Positions 1-10,160 are shown, counted from the stretch's first letter. The stretch is 64,000 bases of DNA from Astragalus membranaceus (GCA_039519185.1 CM076849.1:248001-312000); one strand, 5' to 3'. Numbers and translations: made by a program. Notes: generated by a model not told the origin, from the sequence alone.

Positions 1-76
1 CTTCTGCAGACATAAAGCACAATGCAAATTCACTCCCTGGTTCAGTTGAATTAGAGCTTGAATTGGAACTAAGCAT
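1..76 (-). CDS. Start of gag of Athila element A (partial)
   Basis: The minus strand reads an ATG at 76 followed by an open frame that runs off the left edge of the window. It lies just downstream of a tRNA-Asp primer site and an LTR, where gag of a Ty3/gypsy Athila element begins. The sequence around the ATG (CAGCGTATG) is the same as that at the gag start of the neighbouring element B (near 7214). Only about 25 codons are visible and no gag domain can be recognised, so the call rests on position and on the comparison with element B. Confidence 0.45.
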   Translation of the reverse strand, partial: MLSSNSSSNSTEPGSEFALCFMSAE

Positions 77-179
77 ACGCTGTAACGTTTACCTGTTCAC
101 ATACAGAAACAACGAACAACACAGTAAAATTCTTTCACCTAGTGCTTTAATACTTTTGAACCATAAAAGTTAAATTCAA

Positions 180-197
180 TCCCCGGCAACGGTGCCA
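180..197 (-). other. Primer-binding site of Athila element A (tRNA-Asp type)
   Basis: On the minus strand this reads TGGCACCGTTGCCGGGGA. It is complementary to the 3' end of plant tRNA-Asp except for one base; element B has the perfect version at 7324-7341. It sits next to the inner end of the LTR at 204-1695 and sets that element's orientation as minus, with its body continuing to the left of the window. Confidence 0.85.
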
Positions 198-203
198 AAA
201 ACT

Positions 204-1695
204 TGTTGCGCGTATGTTTTCTAGTCGCAATGTCAGTGCAAGTATACACGTCGTACAAGTAATAAAGTGGATAAAAATAAGAGATCGTTCCCACGAGGAT
301 TGATTTACTTTCAAAGTTCAAGTCTTTAAAACACAAGTGAAACAAGTAATAGATCGGCACTAAAAGTTGGTATTAAGACTAAGAACATAAATAAAGCAAG
401 TAAACAAGAAGTGGTTGTGAATATGGAAGAGTATGAGTTGGATTGCTGCATGCAAGTAAATCTCCTCTAGTCAGACGTTATAACGTTTACACGTTAACAC
501 GTACAAATGCTATGTTGTATAGACGTTATAACGTTTGAACGCTGTTGCAAAAGAGCTGTGCTTTTCAGTCACAAAACGTCAGAGCTTCAAGTACTAGAAT
601 TCCTATGTCTAGGTTCTAAGTAGGCCTACTCCTGTATTTTAAGTACCCACAGCAATGTCCTATGAACTATTACCCATTCTATGTCTAGACTTAGATAAAA
701 ATGCCTAAATGTCTTTAGTGCACCTTTTCATTCACATAAATCCTTGAGTTCTTTTCATAGACCATGTCTGTACCTATGAATCTACTTATTTTAAGTGGCC
801 AAGTTCAAAACAAGTTTGGAAATATTAACATGCAAAGATTTAAAACGCATAAACATCAATACTTCATAGCATTAAACTAGAGGTTCATTACATGCAAAAC
901 AACAACCCAACTACAAATGTTTAGCTCATGCTGAGCATCTTTACAGAAAGAAGAGGAGTTGAAATCCAAATACCGTACATAGAGAAAAGGAGACTAAGCG
1001 CAAGAGATACGCCTAAGAAGCCTTCCTTCATGCACGCTGTAGAGACGTTGCAACGTCTGAGCTTCACAGTAATGGGTGCGAATGGAAATAAAAAATGGAG
1101 CTTGAGGAGAGTTCGAATGAAGAAGTCTGTGTCCAGAACTTCTTTTAGAAAACTCCTCTGGAAAATGGAGGAAGGTGGATGCTGAATGGATGGACTGGTA
1201 TGATGCCCCCTCCTCTGCTCGTAGAGAGAGATAAGCTTTGTCTAAATAGCCAAAAAAAAACAGAAGGTCACATGCTTGCTGATGTCATTCCCCACCTTCC
1301 AAGCTTGCTTGTAAATTAATTCTGTTCTGAAATGACACTGCACTGCTACAGTGCGTCAGCGATGAGGAGAGAGAAGATCTTCTGCACTTCTAGATCTTTG
1401 ACCATCATTTCTTGTGCGCCAAAAATAAGATATTTCTTTCTTGCTCTGCTGCCCTTCTTCAGACGTGATGAGGGACGTTGCCACGTTCAGTTTACTGCAC
1501 AAACACAAGAAGCATCAAAACGCTCACAAAGGCGCCAATTGGTGCCAAAATGCATAGAATTTGTAATTTAGCCCCTTTCTAACTAAAAAGCAATAAACTA
1601 ACAGAAACTTAATAGAAACAACCTACTATTGCCAGAGAACTTGCATGATTTAACTTTGAATAAGTATAAATAACTCATATAAATATGAGTTATCA
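204..1695 (-). repeat. LTR of Athila element A (about 1.49 kb)
   Basis: Read on the minus strand the segment starts TGATAACTC at 1695 and ends ...CAACA at about 204, directly before the primer-binding site, so it is a 5' LTR. It shares blocks with the LTR at 7348-8742 (the terminal hairpin, and GATCGTTCCCACGAGGATTG near the inner end) but differs strongly elsewhere, so the two belong to related, distinct families. It carries several near-palindromic words of the form ACGTTATAACGT (475-486, 523-534) and a perfect 16-bp palindrome AGACGTTGCAACGTCT (1043-1058). The small ORFs inside it look like chance. The outer end abuts the 3' part of element B with no flanking host sequence visible. Confidence 0.8.
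1670..1693. other. Terminal hairpin at the start of LTR A
   Basis: A 24-bp inverted repeat with 10-bp arms and a 4-nt centre lies two bases inside the LTR end. The matching position in LTR B (8717-8740) carries the same hairpin with one base pair changed on both arms. Confidence 0.75.
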
Positions 1696-1935
1696 TGTAA
1701 TAACTCAACTGTTTACTTTTTTTGGTTTAAGATACTTTTCCCCAAATTTTACCAGTGCATACGTTGCTGCCACATTGCTGCAGCATCAGTTGTTGCCACA
1801 ACCTGATTCATCCTTCAAACTCTGAAATCCTGCACAAAACAACAAAAACCACAAAACAATTTATTAGTTTAAAACTCTGGGTTGCCTCCCAGTAGCGCTT
1901 GGTTTAAGAGTCATCAGCCAGACTATCCTCTAATG

Positions 1936-3042
1936 CTAGAGGTCCTTCAATTCAGTGGTGACCTTATCCCTCACCACAGGTTCACCATAGTAGGGTTTTA
2001 CCCTCTGACCATTGACTTTAAAGCTAGATTTGGTTGCTTCATCATATAATTCTACAGCACCATGAGAATACAGTTTAACCAGCTTGAATGGACCAGACCA
2101 CCTCGACTTAAGTTTTCCAGGAAACAGTTTGAGTCTTGAGTTGAATAGCAACACTTGTCCCCCTTCAATGAGTTCCTTTTTCTGGATTTTTCTATCATGC
2201 CAAGCTTTGGTTTTTGTTTTGTACAGCTCTGCACTTTCATAAGCAAAATGTCTCATTTCTTCAAGCTCATTCAATTGTAGAAGCCTAGCTGCACCTGCCT
2301 TTTCATAATCATAATTGAGCTTTTTGATTGCCCAAAATGATTTATGTTGAAGCTCAAGAGGTAGGTGACAAGCTTTGCCATAAACAATTCTGTAAGGAGA
2401 CATTCCCAAAGGAGTCTTGAATGCAGTTCTGTAGGCTCATAAAGCATCATCCAAGTGAATAGCCCAATCCTTTCTTGTAGGTCCTGCCATCTTTTCCAGC
2501 ACTCTTTTGATTTCTCTATTGGATAGCTCTGCTTGTCCACTTGTCTGAGGGTGGTAAGCAGTTGCTATCTTGTGTTTTACTCCATATTTAGCAAGAAGGT
2601 TCTCAATCAATTTGTTACAGAAATGAGATCCTTCATCACTGATTATAGCTCTTGGAGTCCCAAACCTTGTAAAGATGTTCCTTTGCAAAAAAATTCTGAC
2701 AGATTTTGCATCATTGGTAGGTAGAGCTACAGCTTCAACCCACTTTGATACATAATCAACAGCCACCAATATGTATAAATTGCCAAAGGATGGTGGAAAA
2801 GGTCCCATAAAATTCATACCCCAAACATCAAAGAGTTCCACCTCTAAAATGTTTGTTAATGGCATTTCATGCTTTCTGGAAATGTTACCAGTCCTTTGAC
2901 AATTATCACATCTTTTAACCAATTCATGAGCATCTTTAAAAATGGTAGGCCAATAATATCCAGATTGTAATACTCTGGCTGCTGTCCTCATGCCTCCAAA
3001 ATGCCCACCACATGGAGCTGCATGGCATTGCTGCAGCACCAC
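1936..3042 (-). pseudogene. Integrase of Athila element B (interrupted, catalytic Asp changed)
   Basis: Two open stretches joined in frame, 3042-2437 and 2409-1936, are separated by a stop codon after DDAL; another stop lies just upstream near 3043. Reading along the protein, there is an HHCC zinc finger (GGHFGG ... CDNCQRT), then the catalytic core, then the C-terminal domain with GMSPYRIVYGKACHLPLEL. The core should carry D-D-E. The first Asp, normally in a VWGIDFMGPF-like motif, reads VWGMNFMGPF here, an Asn. The second (SDEGSHF) and the Glu (GQAELSNREIK) are present. Integrase inserts retrotransposon DNA into chromosomes; with Asn at the first metal ligand plus two stops, this copy is expected to be inactive. 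Confidence 0.85.
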
Positions 3043-3045
3043 TTG

Positions 3046-4503
3046 CTACTCCTCTTCAGTCACACATCTTCTTAGAAGTTGATCGGGGCACTTCTTGTAC
3101 AGAAAATGTTCATCCCAGAAATATTGCTTGATAAGATGAAAGAACATTTTCTTCTGCTGAGAAGTCATATCACAAGACACCACTCTACTGACCAAGTAAT
3201 TCACAATATCTGCATACCAAGGTGTTGCAGCATTTGTTGCTGCAACAGTTACTACAAGCAATTTTTCATCAGGGAAGCACTCATCGATTTCTCCACTGTG
3301 GTTACCTGCATTTTCACCTTCCAATCTAGACAAATGATCAGCAACTTGGTTCTCCACCCCCTTTTTGTCTCTAATTTCAAGATCAAATTCTTGTAGGAGG
3401 AGAACCCATCTTATTAACCTAGGTTTTGCATCTTTTTTAGCAATCAAATACTTAATGGCAGAATGATCAGTGAAAACAATTACTTTGGTGCCAACTAAGT
3501 ATGATCTAAATTTATCAAAAGCAAAGACCACAGCTAATAATTCCTTTTCAGTAGTGGTGTAATTCAATTGTGCATCAATAAGTGTTTTGCTAGCATAATA
3601 AATAGAATGGAAAACTTTGTCATACCTTTGGCCAAGGACAACTCCTATGGCAAAGTTACTAGCATCACACATGAGCTCAAATGGCTTGCTCCAGTCTGGA
3701 GTCACAATCACAGGTGCTGAAACCAGTGCCTTCTTTAGTGTGTTGAATGCTTCTAGACAGGATTCATCAAAGACAAATGGTGTGTCATGCTGCAGCAATT
3801 GACACAATGGCTTTGAAATTTTAGAAAAGTCCTTAATGAACCTCCTGTAAAATCCTGCATGCCCCAGAAAACTTCTCACACTTTTCACATTTGTGGGTGG
3901 AGACATCTTTTCAATTACTTCAACCTTGGCTCTATCAACTTCAATTCCCTTCTTTGAAATTCTGTGACCTAGAACAATCCCTTCTTGAACCATGAAATGA
4001 CATTTTTCCCAATTTAACACCAGATTGGTTTTTTCACATCTATCCAAAATTTCCTCCAAGTTATTGAGACATAAGTGGAATGATTCCCCAAAAACTGAAA
4101 AATCATCCATAAATACCTCCATTGATTTCTCAATAAACTCAGAGAAAATTGACATCATGCACCTCTGAAAGGTAGTTGGTGCATTACACAACCCAAATGG
4201 CATTCTTCGAAATGCAAAGGTACCATAGGGGCATGTGAATGTGGTCTTCTGCTGATCCTCAGTTACAATGGTTATTTGATTATAACCAGAGTAACCATCA
4301 AGCAAACAGTAGAATTCCTTACCAGCTAACCTATCCAACATCTGATCGATGAATGGTAAGGGGAAATGGTCATTCTTTGTAGCCTTGTTGAGTTTTCTAT
4401 AGTCCATACATATTCTCCACCCTGTGACTGGTCTTGTAGAAATCAATTCATTTTTCTCATTAGCTATCATTGTCACTCCTCCCTTCTTTGGAACACATTG
4501 CAC
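3046..4503 (-). CDS. Reverse transcriptase-RNase H of Athila element B
   Basis: A 485-codon open frame. Visible motifs are WRICMDYRKLNKAT (RT fingers), LDGYSGYNQI, MPFGLCNAPTTFQ, the catalytic VFMDDFSVFG, and a Ty3-type RNase H with LMCDASNFAIG, TTTEKELLAVVFA and FTDHSAIKYL. The stretch VAATNAATPWYADIVNYL just before the end contains an Ala/Thr-rich insert encoded by the element's repeated DNA word (3224-3246). The upstream part of pol continues in a different frame or beyond stops, so this is a surviving piece of a broken polyprotein and the first Met is only the first one in the open frame. Confidence 0.9.
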   Translation of the reverse strand: MQCVPKKGGVTMIANEKNELISTRPVTGWRICMDYRKLNKATKNDHFPLPFIDQMLDRLAGKEFYCLLDGYSGYNQITIVTEDQQKTTFTCPYGTFAFRRMPFGLCNAPTTFQRCMMSIFSEFIEKSMEVFMDDFSVFGESFHLCLNNLEEILDRCEKTNLVLNWEKCHFMVQEGIVLGHRISKKGIEVDRAKVEVIEKMSPPTNVKSVRSFLGHAGFYRRFIKDFSKISKPLCQLLQHDTPFVFDESCLEAFNTLKKALVSAPVIVTPDWSKPFELMCDASNFAIGVVLGQRYDKVFHSIYYASKTLIDAQLNYTTTEKELLAVVFAFDKFRSYLVGTKVIVFTDHSAIKYLIAKKDAKPRLIRWVLLLQEFDLEIRDKKGVENQVADHLSRLEGENAGNHSGEIDECFPDEKLLVVTVAATNAATPWYADIVNYLVSRVVSCDMTSQQKKMFFHLIKQYFWDEHFLYKKCPDQLLRRCVTEEE

Positions 4504-4554
4504 AAGACTTACCCATGCACTGTCTGAAATGGGATAGACAATACCAGCATCAAG

Positions 4555-5817
4555 TCATTTGGTTATCTCCTTCTTAACAACCTCCTTCATGATAGGATTA
4601 AGTCTCCTCTGCCCTTCAATACTATTCTTTGAATTTTCATCCAAAATGATTCTATGGATACAGATGGTAGGACTTATTCCCTTTATATCAGCCATTTGCC
4701 ACCCAATTGCTTTCTTATGCCTTTTTAGGGTAGTGATGAGATCATATTCCTGTATTTTGGTGAGGTCAGAAGCGATGATCATAGGCAAAGAATCATTTCC
4801 CCCCAAAAAGGTATACTTCAAGTGTTTAGGTAACTCCTTAAGTTCAAGTGAAGGTGGTTTCTCAATAGATGGAACATTCCTTTTGAAGCTTGAGTCTTCC
4901 ATTTCCAAAGACTCATACTTTCTTGACCAAATTTCCTTGACAGTTGCTTCATTATCCAGTATACCTTCTTCCACAAGTTCATCTTTTGCTGAATCTGGTA
5001 GAGCCTTGATTAGGTGATCTGATAGCTTGTGATTTTGAACAATTGCATCAAGTGAGACTACATATGAACATTCTTCAGTTCCCTTTTCAGGAAACTTAAG
5101 AGCATTCATCACATTAAATTTGATCTCTTGGTCATTGACCCTCATGGTCAATTCTCCTTTTTGCACATCAATGAGGGTTTTCCCTGTGGCTAGGAATGGT
5201 CTTCCTAGAATTATAGGCACTTCCTTATCTGCATCAAAGTCAAGAATAACAAAATCCGCAGGAAAGACAAACTTGTCAACTTTAATAAGCACGTCCTCTA
5301 TTATTCCTTCAGGATAGGCAATGGACCTATCAGCTAACTGAAGGGTAACCGTGGTGGGTCTAGCAATCCCAATACCAAGCTATGTAAATATAGATTTGGG
5401 CATCAAGTTGATACTTACGCCTAAATCACATAAAGCACGGCCAATATAGTTTTCCCCAATAGAACAGGGAATAGTGAAGCTGTCAGGATCCTTCAATTTT
5501 CTTGGAAGCTTATTCTGCATGATCATACTGCACTATTCTGTCATTGCCACAGTTTCAAATTCCCCCAGCCTTCTCCTTTTAGTTAGCACATCCTTCAAGA
5601 ATTTTGCATTGTTGGGCATTTGTTGAAGGGCCTCAACCAAAGGGACATTGATGTGAAGTTGCTTTAGCACCTCTAGAAATTTGCCAAATTGCTTGTCTTG
5701 CTGAGCCTTCCTTAATCTTTGAGGAAAGGGTGGATCTGGTAGAGCTTGGTCAAGCTTAGGTGAAGTTACTGGTGCAGAGTTAGATGTTGCAGCATCTGTT
5801 GAGGCAGCATCTTGTAC
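4555..5817 (-). pseudogene. Protease and protease-RT linker of Athila element B
   Basis: The open frame 5292-4555 contains VPIILGRPFLATG, the C-terminal half of an Athila aspartic protease, followed by the linker to reverse transcriptase. The upstream part, to about 5817, can be read with Athila similarity (CDLGVSINLMP, the active-site region with Asp followed by Leu-Gly) but is cut by stops near 5383 and 5533. Another stop near 4557 separates it from the RT frame. The protease would process the gag-pol polyprotein; here it is a relic. Confidence 0.75.
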
Positions 5818-5818
5818 A

Positions 5819-7214
5819 TCATTTTTTCATCATTTTTTTATTTTGTTTCTTTCCACCACCCTGATCAAGTAATGGTCCTACCAAATCCTTTCCACTCCTT
5901 AAAGATATAGCCTTGCAAGTTGATGCCTCTTTCCCTTTTGAAGACCAGGCTTCAGTAGTAGAAGGCAATGTTCCACTAGGTCTTTGGGTTAGAGTAGTGG
6001 CTATTTGACCAATTTGATTCTCCAAGTTCTTGATAGCAGCCCCTTGAGTTTGATATTGAGTTTTAGTTTCATTCATGAAAGCTTTGAGCATAGCCTCCAT
6101 AGAATTACCAGCTGCTGGGGCTGCTGGTACCTTGGGTTGAGCAGGGAATCCAGGTGGTGTAGCTGGAGTTGCCGCAGGTGCTGTTGTACTCCATTTGAAA
6201 TTGGGGTGATCTCTCCATCCTGAATTATAGGTACTGGCATATGGATTATGGTTTTTGTTGTATCCGACATAGTTGACTGATATAGGGTTGGCTGGGCATT
6301 CTTCATATAGGTGACCTCCTCCATAGTAGACACAACTGGTAGACCCCACTGGAACTTGTTCAATTGCTGCTGCCTTTTTGACCTCTGGTTTAGCTTCTGT
6401 TGCTGCAGCATCTGTTGCTGCAGTACTAGGTACATTTAGGTTTTTTACCATATTGGTAAGGGATGCCACTTGGGCAGCTAAAGCAGTCATTTCACTAACT
6501 TCATGCATCCCAACTACTTTCTTTTGAGCACTCACTCAGTCACTCTTGCTGTAGGCCATTGATAACTATTAGCAGCATTTGTTTCAATAAGATTGTAAGC
6601 ATCAGTGTATGAACCATTCAATAACACTCCACTAGAAGATGCATCAAGCATAAGCCTTGTTTGAGGTTCCAACCCATTGTAAAAAGTTTCCATCAGAAAC
6701 ACCAGGGAGTATGAAACAACTTGAGTTTAAAAGCATCATCAGAAACACCGGGGAGTATGAAATTACTACAAACTTCTACAAATTGTTTTAAATGCAGATG
6801 GGGATCCTCAGTAGGTCCACCACCAAATTGGCCAACTGTTTGAAGCATTTGAAACATCATGGGCTTAAATTCAAAATGTGTTGTGGCAAGTTCAGGCCTT
6901 ACTATGCTGGTTTGCATAGTTAGAGGGTCAAAAATTGCATAATCCCTCATAGGTCTGTCCCTGTCATTAGCCATGCCCATGACTGTTTGATTTACTACCT
7001 CTTGCTGATATTGGTTGACAGGAGGGTTTTCCATTTCAGTAGCATTGTGTTGGGAACCTTGAGTTGGTGTGCTCTGGGAATCATGTACAGAAGCCATGAC
7101 CACAGCTCTGCCTAACTCAATAAGCCCTGGTCTACTATTGATCCTTCTCAACCTTCTGAACAGTATTTCTATTTTTGGATCCAACTGAAACTCTGGTGTG
7201 GAAGCCCTGTGCAT
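5819..7214 (-). pseudogene. Gag of Athila element B (deleted and interrupted)
   Basis: The N-terminal part is open from an ATG at 7214 to about 6693 (LATTHFEFKPMMFQMLQ, GGGPTEDPHLHLKQF, typical of Athila gag). The C-terminal part is open from 6535 to 5819. Between them a segment with FYNGLEPQTRLMLDASS can be read and ends in a stop near 6535. The central gag region usually found after KLKLFHF is missing. At the break a short stretch (CATCAGAAACACCGGGGAGT) occurs twice, at 6691 and 6738, which suggests a repeat-mediated rearrangement. The zinc knuckle reads CVYYGGGHLYEEC, with Tyr where the second Cys is expected, so RNA binding should be impaired. Confidence 0.8.
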
Positions 7215-7323
7215 ACGCTGTAGTAGCTACTGCTGTAGCAACAAAGACAGCACACACAAAAGAATGAGAAAACAAAAAAGTCACTAACTTACCAACTAAT
7301 TAAACAACAATTAAACTTTTCAA

Positions 7324-7341
7324 TCCCCGGCAACGGCGCCA
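7324..7341 (-). other. Primer-binding site of Athila element B (tRNA-Asp)
   Basis: The minus strand reads TGGCGCCGTTGCCGGGGA, a perfect complement of the 3' end of plant tRNA-Asp, the usual primer of Athila elements. It lies directly inside the LTR at 7348-8742. Confidence 0.9.
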
Positions 7342-7347
7342 AAAACT

Positions 7348-8742
7348 TGTTGTGTAAAATCATGTGCAAGTATACACAGTCCAACAAGTAGTATATGATA
7401 AGAAAAGATCGTTCCCACGAGGATTGAGGTCTAAAATGTGCTTAAGTTGGCTAGCAAATTAGTGAGGTAAAAATAATAGACACAAATTTTTGAACGCATT
7501 TTAAATAATAAATTTAGTAAAAGGGTGTGGAAATCAATTTTGAGAATGAGTTGGAATGTGTTCACTAAGTAACTCCCTTCTAGTGCAATGGTGCTGCGTC
7601 AAATGCTGCAGCAATAGATGCTGTCGCAATTGTTGTTGTTTTGTCAAACACTTCCACTAGGGTATCTCTACAAGAGTCTATGTCTAGACCCTAAATAGGT
7701 ACTCCCTAGGCTGCTCACGCACCCACGGTGTTCATCTCATGGATTTTTCCCTCCTATGTCTAGGGTTTAAGCAAGAAGCATTAAAGTGTCCTTTACTACT
7801 TACTATCCATGTTATCTTTTGAGATATATTCATAAACCATTTTTGAATTTACGAATGTACTTAAGTTAGATGGTCATTCCTAATTTAAGATGGAAATATT
7901 AAGTTCACAAAAGATAAATTGCCAAAACATCAAACGCGTTTCATCAAATGCACTAAAATTCATTACATAGATCCCAACATTCCAACTATGAGTATTTAGC
8001 TCATAATGAGCAAACTAGACAAGAAACACAACTCAAACATAATTTTAGAAATCATATTTAAGAAATACAAGATAGAAATTATACTAAGTGAGAAGATCCG
8101 AAGATACACTCCAAGAAGAGAGTCTCAAGGAGAGGGTTCAGCTCCCACGTAGCACAATCTGCAAGCATTGTGGCTCCTGTCGTTGCTGCAACAACGATTC
8201 CAGCAATGATCTTCGCAAGTTTTGTAATGAAAGGTAGCGTAGGTAAAAATGGTGGAAAGCTATTTCTAAACTTTCCTCTTCAGACCTCCGCCGCTTTAAA
8301 TGAAGAAAGAGGCTCCCTTTTATAGCTCTAGGGTACATGATCCAAGAAAACCCTAAATTTGAGGCGCCCTTTGTCCTTTTGCATGCCTAAGGGTACAAGT
8401 GCCCAAGAGAAAGGTGGAATATTCCCTGCTCAGGTGCTGGCACTAGCTGGACGTGCTCGTCCTTGCCATTACAGTTGTCCTTCACTACTTTTAGCGCGTC
8501 CCATCCTTCTCTCTCATCTTTCACATCAATGCATTGCTGTGGCAACTGATGCTGCAGCAATGGAACACACAATCAAAGCACACAAATAGGGCACCTAAAT
8601 GTCAAATGTTAAGAACTCAGGAATGCAACCTTCTAAACTTAAAAACATAATATTTACATATGCTAACTAACTAATTACTTGAGAATAAACAATGAATTAA
8701 CCTTAATAATGCCTAAATAACTCTTATAAATAAGAGTTATCA
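7348..8742 (-). repeat. 5' LTR of Athila element B (about 1.40 kb)
   Basis: Minus-strand TG at 8742 and CA at about 7348, next to the primer site. It holds the words TGCTGCAGCA (7604-7613, 8550-8559) and GTTGCTGCAAC (8182-8192), which also occur in the body of the same element. It begins with the same type of 24-bp hairpin as LTR A (8717-8740). The flanking 5 bp on the right are GTGGT; the other target-site copy is not in the window because the left end is fused to element A. Confidence 0.85.
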
Positions 8743-9418
8743 GTGGTGGTCTGTGTGGTGGACGGGTACATATAGCATGGTGCTCTCCAGGGCAACGTTC
8801 TTTCACAAAAAGAATAACATGAAAAATCAGATGAGATGCCATCATCAAGCATTGTTGTTATTGTTATTGTGTGTCATCTCCAATGTTGTCATGTCCTCTT
8901 AATTGTTTGATCAACATTGTCTTTTTTATGCAGATGAAAATCTCATTGGGGCTGCTACAGAAGCTGCAACAAAGTTGAAGATGAGACCATAAAATGCAGG
9001 TACAAGGGTGGTGCTATCAACTTTTTAAGTTTGTTTGTCATAAATTGGCTATTATCTTTGCTTGGGGTTCAACATTTTGTGTATGGGCTCCTGTTTTTGT
9101 TTTGAAAGCTTTTTCTGTGTGTTGCCATTATAAAACCGGGGATCTTCTAGAAATAGGGGTTTTCTTATTCTGTAATTTGCAAATGCATTCTAATAGGAGT
9201 GAGGACATGCAGCCTCAGAAGAATCCCTGTGCGTGCTCTGAGGGATCATTTGTAGGACGTGCTTGCAGCGAAAGGTTTTCGTGGTTGGCTGGATGAGCGG
9301 CAACAACCTTGCAACAGGGATGATTTCGCCTTGAACGATAGATTCCAAGTCACCAACATTGAGGAAGAGGCTGGTTCAATGGTTGTTATTCAGTCCCAAA
9401 ATCATACTATTGAGAGTA
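8743..9418. other. Unassigned intergenic sequence
   Basis: Short open frames occur (8994-9296, 9259-9450) but I recognise no domain and see no clear splice structure. It may be diverged upstream sequence of the MYB relic that follows, but no MYB R2 repeat is readable here. Confidence 0.4.
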
Positions 9419-10160
9419 AGGCCTCATATCCGAAGAGGAAATTGCTCTGATCATGAACAACAACTTATCATTAATTTACATGCATTTCTAGGCAATAAGT
9501 AGTAAGTTTAGTACTATTTATATTTATTTGGTAGTAGTCACAGAGAAGTATATATCTAATATCTTGCATTTGAAGATTTTTGAATATGATTTGACTATCA
9601 TTATTAGGTGGGCGACTATATATAGCATCTTCTTCTAGGGAGGACTGATCATGAAATAAAAAATTTATGAACACTCATTTAAAGAAAAAGCTTTTGCATA
9701 TGGGGTAAGATCCAGTGACCCACTGTCCAAGAACAGATCACCTCTTAGACCTTCTTAATAATCTACAGCGGATAATAATATTGGATGCTGCAAACATTAT
9801 GAGTAGTTACAGAAACACAAACTCAGCTTCTAACATAAATGCTCTAAGCTGATTGTTACAGTATGATGCCACACAAGTACCCAACATGCTTCATGTTCCA
9901 CAAAGTTTGATAAACGATGTCTTATTAGGATTGAAATTATTGTATAATAATAATAATAATCAATCTAACCACCAAAACCTTTATGATGGTTCAGTTGGTT
10001 TTTATTCTCAAGTTATTCAGCCAAATTTTCCAAAGTTTGATGAACAACTAATTGGTTCAAATTCACTTCCAAAGCTGGCTTCGACCTCGCCTGAAACTTC
10101 CCCAGTCAAGCTAGAAGAAAATACAATGATGAAGAATGCAAAGGAATGCTGTAACGGTAT
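9419..10160 (+). pseudogene. R2R3-MYB transcription factor relic (R3 repeat and C-terminal region)
   Basis: From 9419 the reading is RPHIRRGNCSDHEQQLIINL then HAFLGNK, the end of R2 and the first part of R3. A 109-bp intron (9499-9607, AG acceptor) sits at the position typical of the second intron of plant R2R3-MYB genes. After it come WATI, GRTDHEIKN and then KKKLLHMG and DPVTHCPRTDHL, a strongly conserved motif just after R3 in one branch of R2R3-MYBs (MYB9/53/93/107-like). Several defects are visible: indels after WATI, a frameshift and lost Trp near FWNTH, a stop in place of Ile before DPVTH, and a stop near 9850. The tail to about 10160 is an Asn-rich activation-type region. R1/R2 exons are not found, so this is a dead gene fragment. 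Confidence 0.75.

Larger units (their letters stand above)
1696..8742 (-). mobile_element. Athila-clade Ty3/gypsy retrotransposon B (degenerate, no own 3' LTR seen)
   Basis: Minus-strand order is LTR (7348-8742), tRNA-Asp primer site (7324-7341), gag, protease, reverse transcriptase/RNase H, integrase, then a short noncoding tail that runs straight into the LTR of element A. Athila membership follows from the tRNA-Asp primer, the long LTR, and clade-typical stretches such as YGKACHLPLEL after the integrase core and VFMDDFSVFG in reverse transcriptase. There is no env-like ORF after integrase. The body has several stops, a deletion in gag and a changed integrase catalytic residue, so this copy cannot move by itself. 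Confidence 0.88.

Noticed and set aside
180..197. tRNA-like sequence as a tRNA gene
   Set aside because: Only the 18-nt complement of the tRNA 3' end is present next to an LTR, that is, a primer site.
204..1695. LTR at 204-1695 as the 3' LTR of element B
   Set aside because: It is followed by its own primer-binding site, differs strongly from LTR B, and uses another set of words than B's body.
8994..9450. Open frames 8994-9296 and 9259-9450 as host exons
   Set aside because: No domain recognised and no splice structure; only the part from 9419 is explained, by MYB in another frame.
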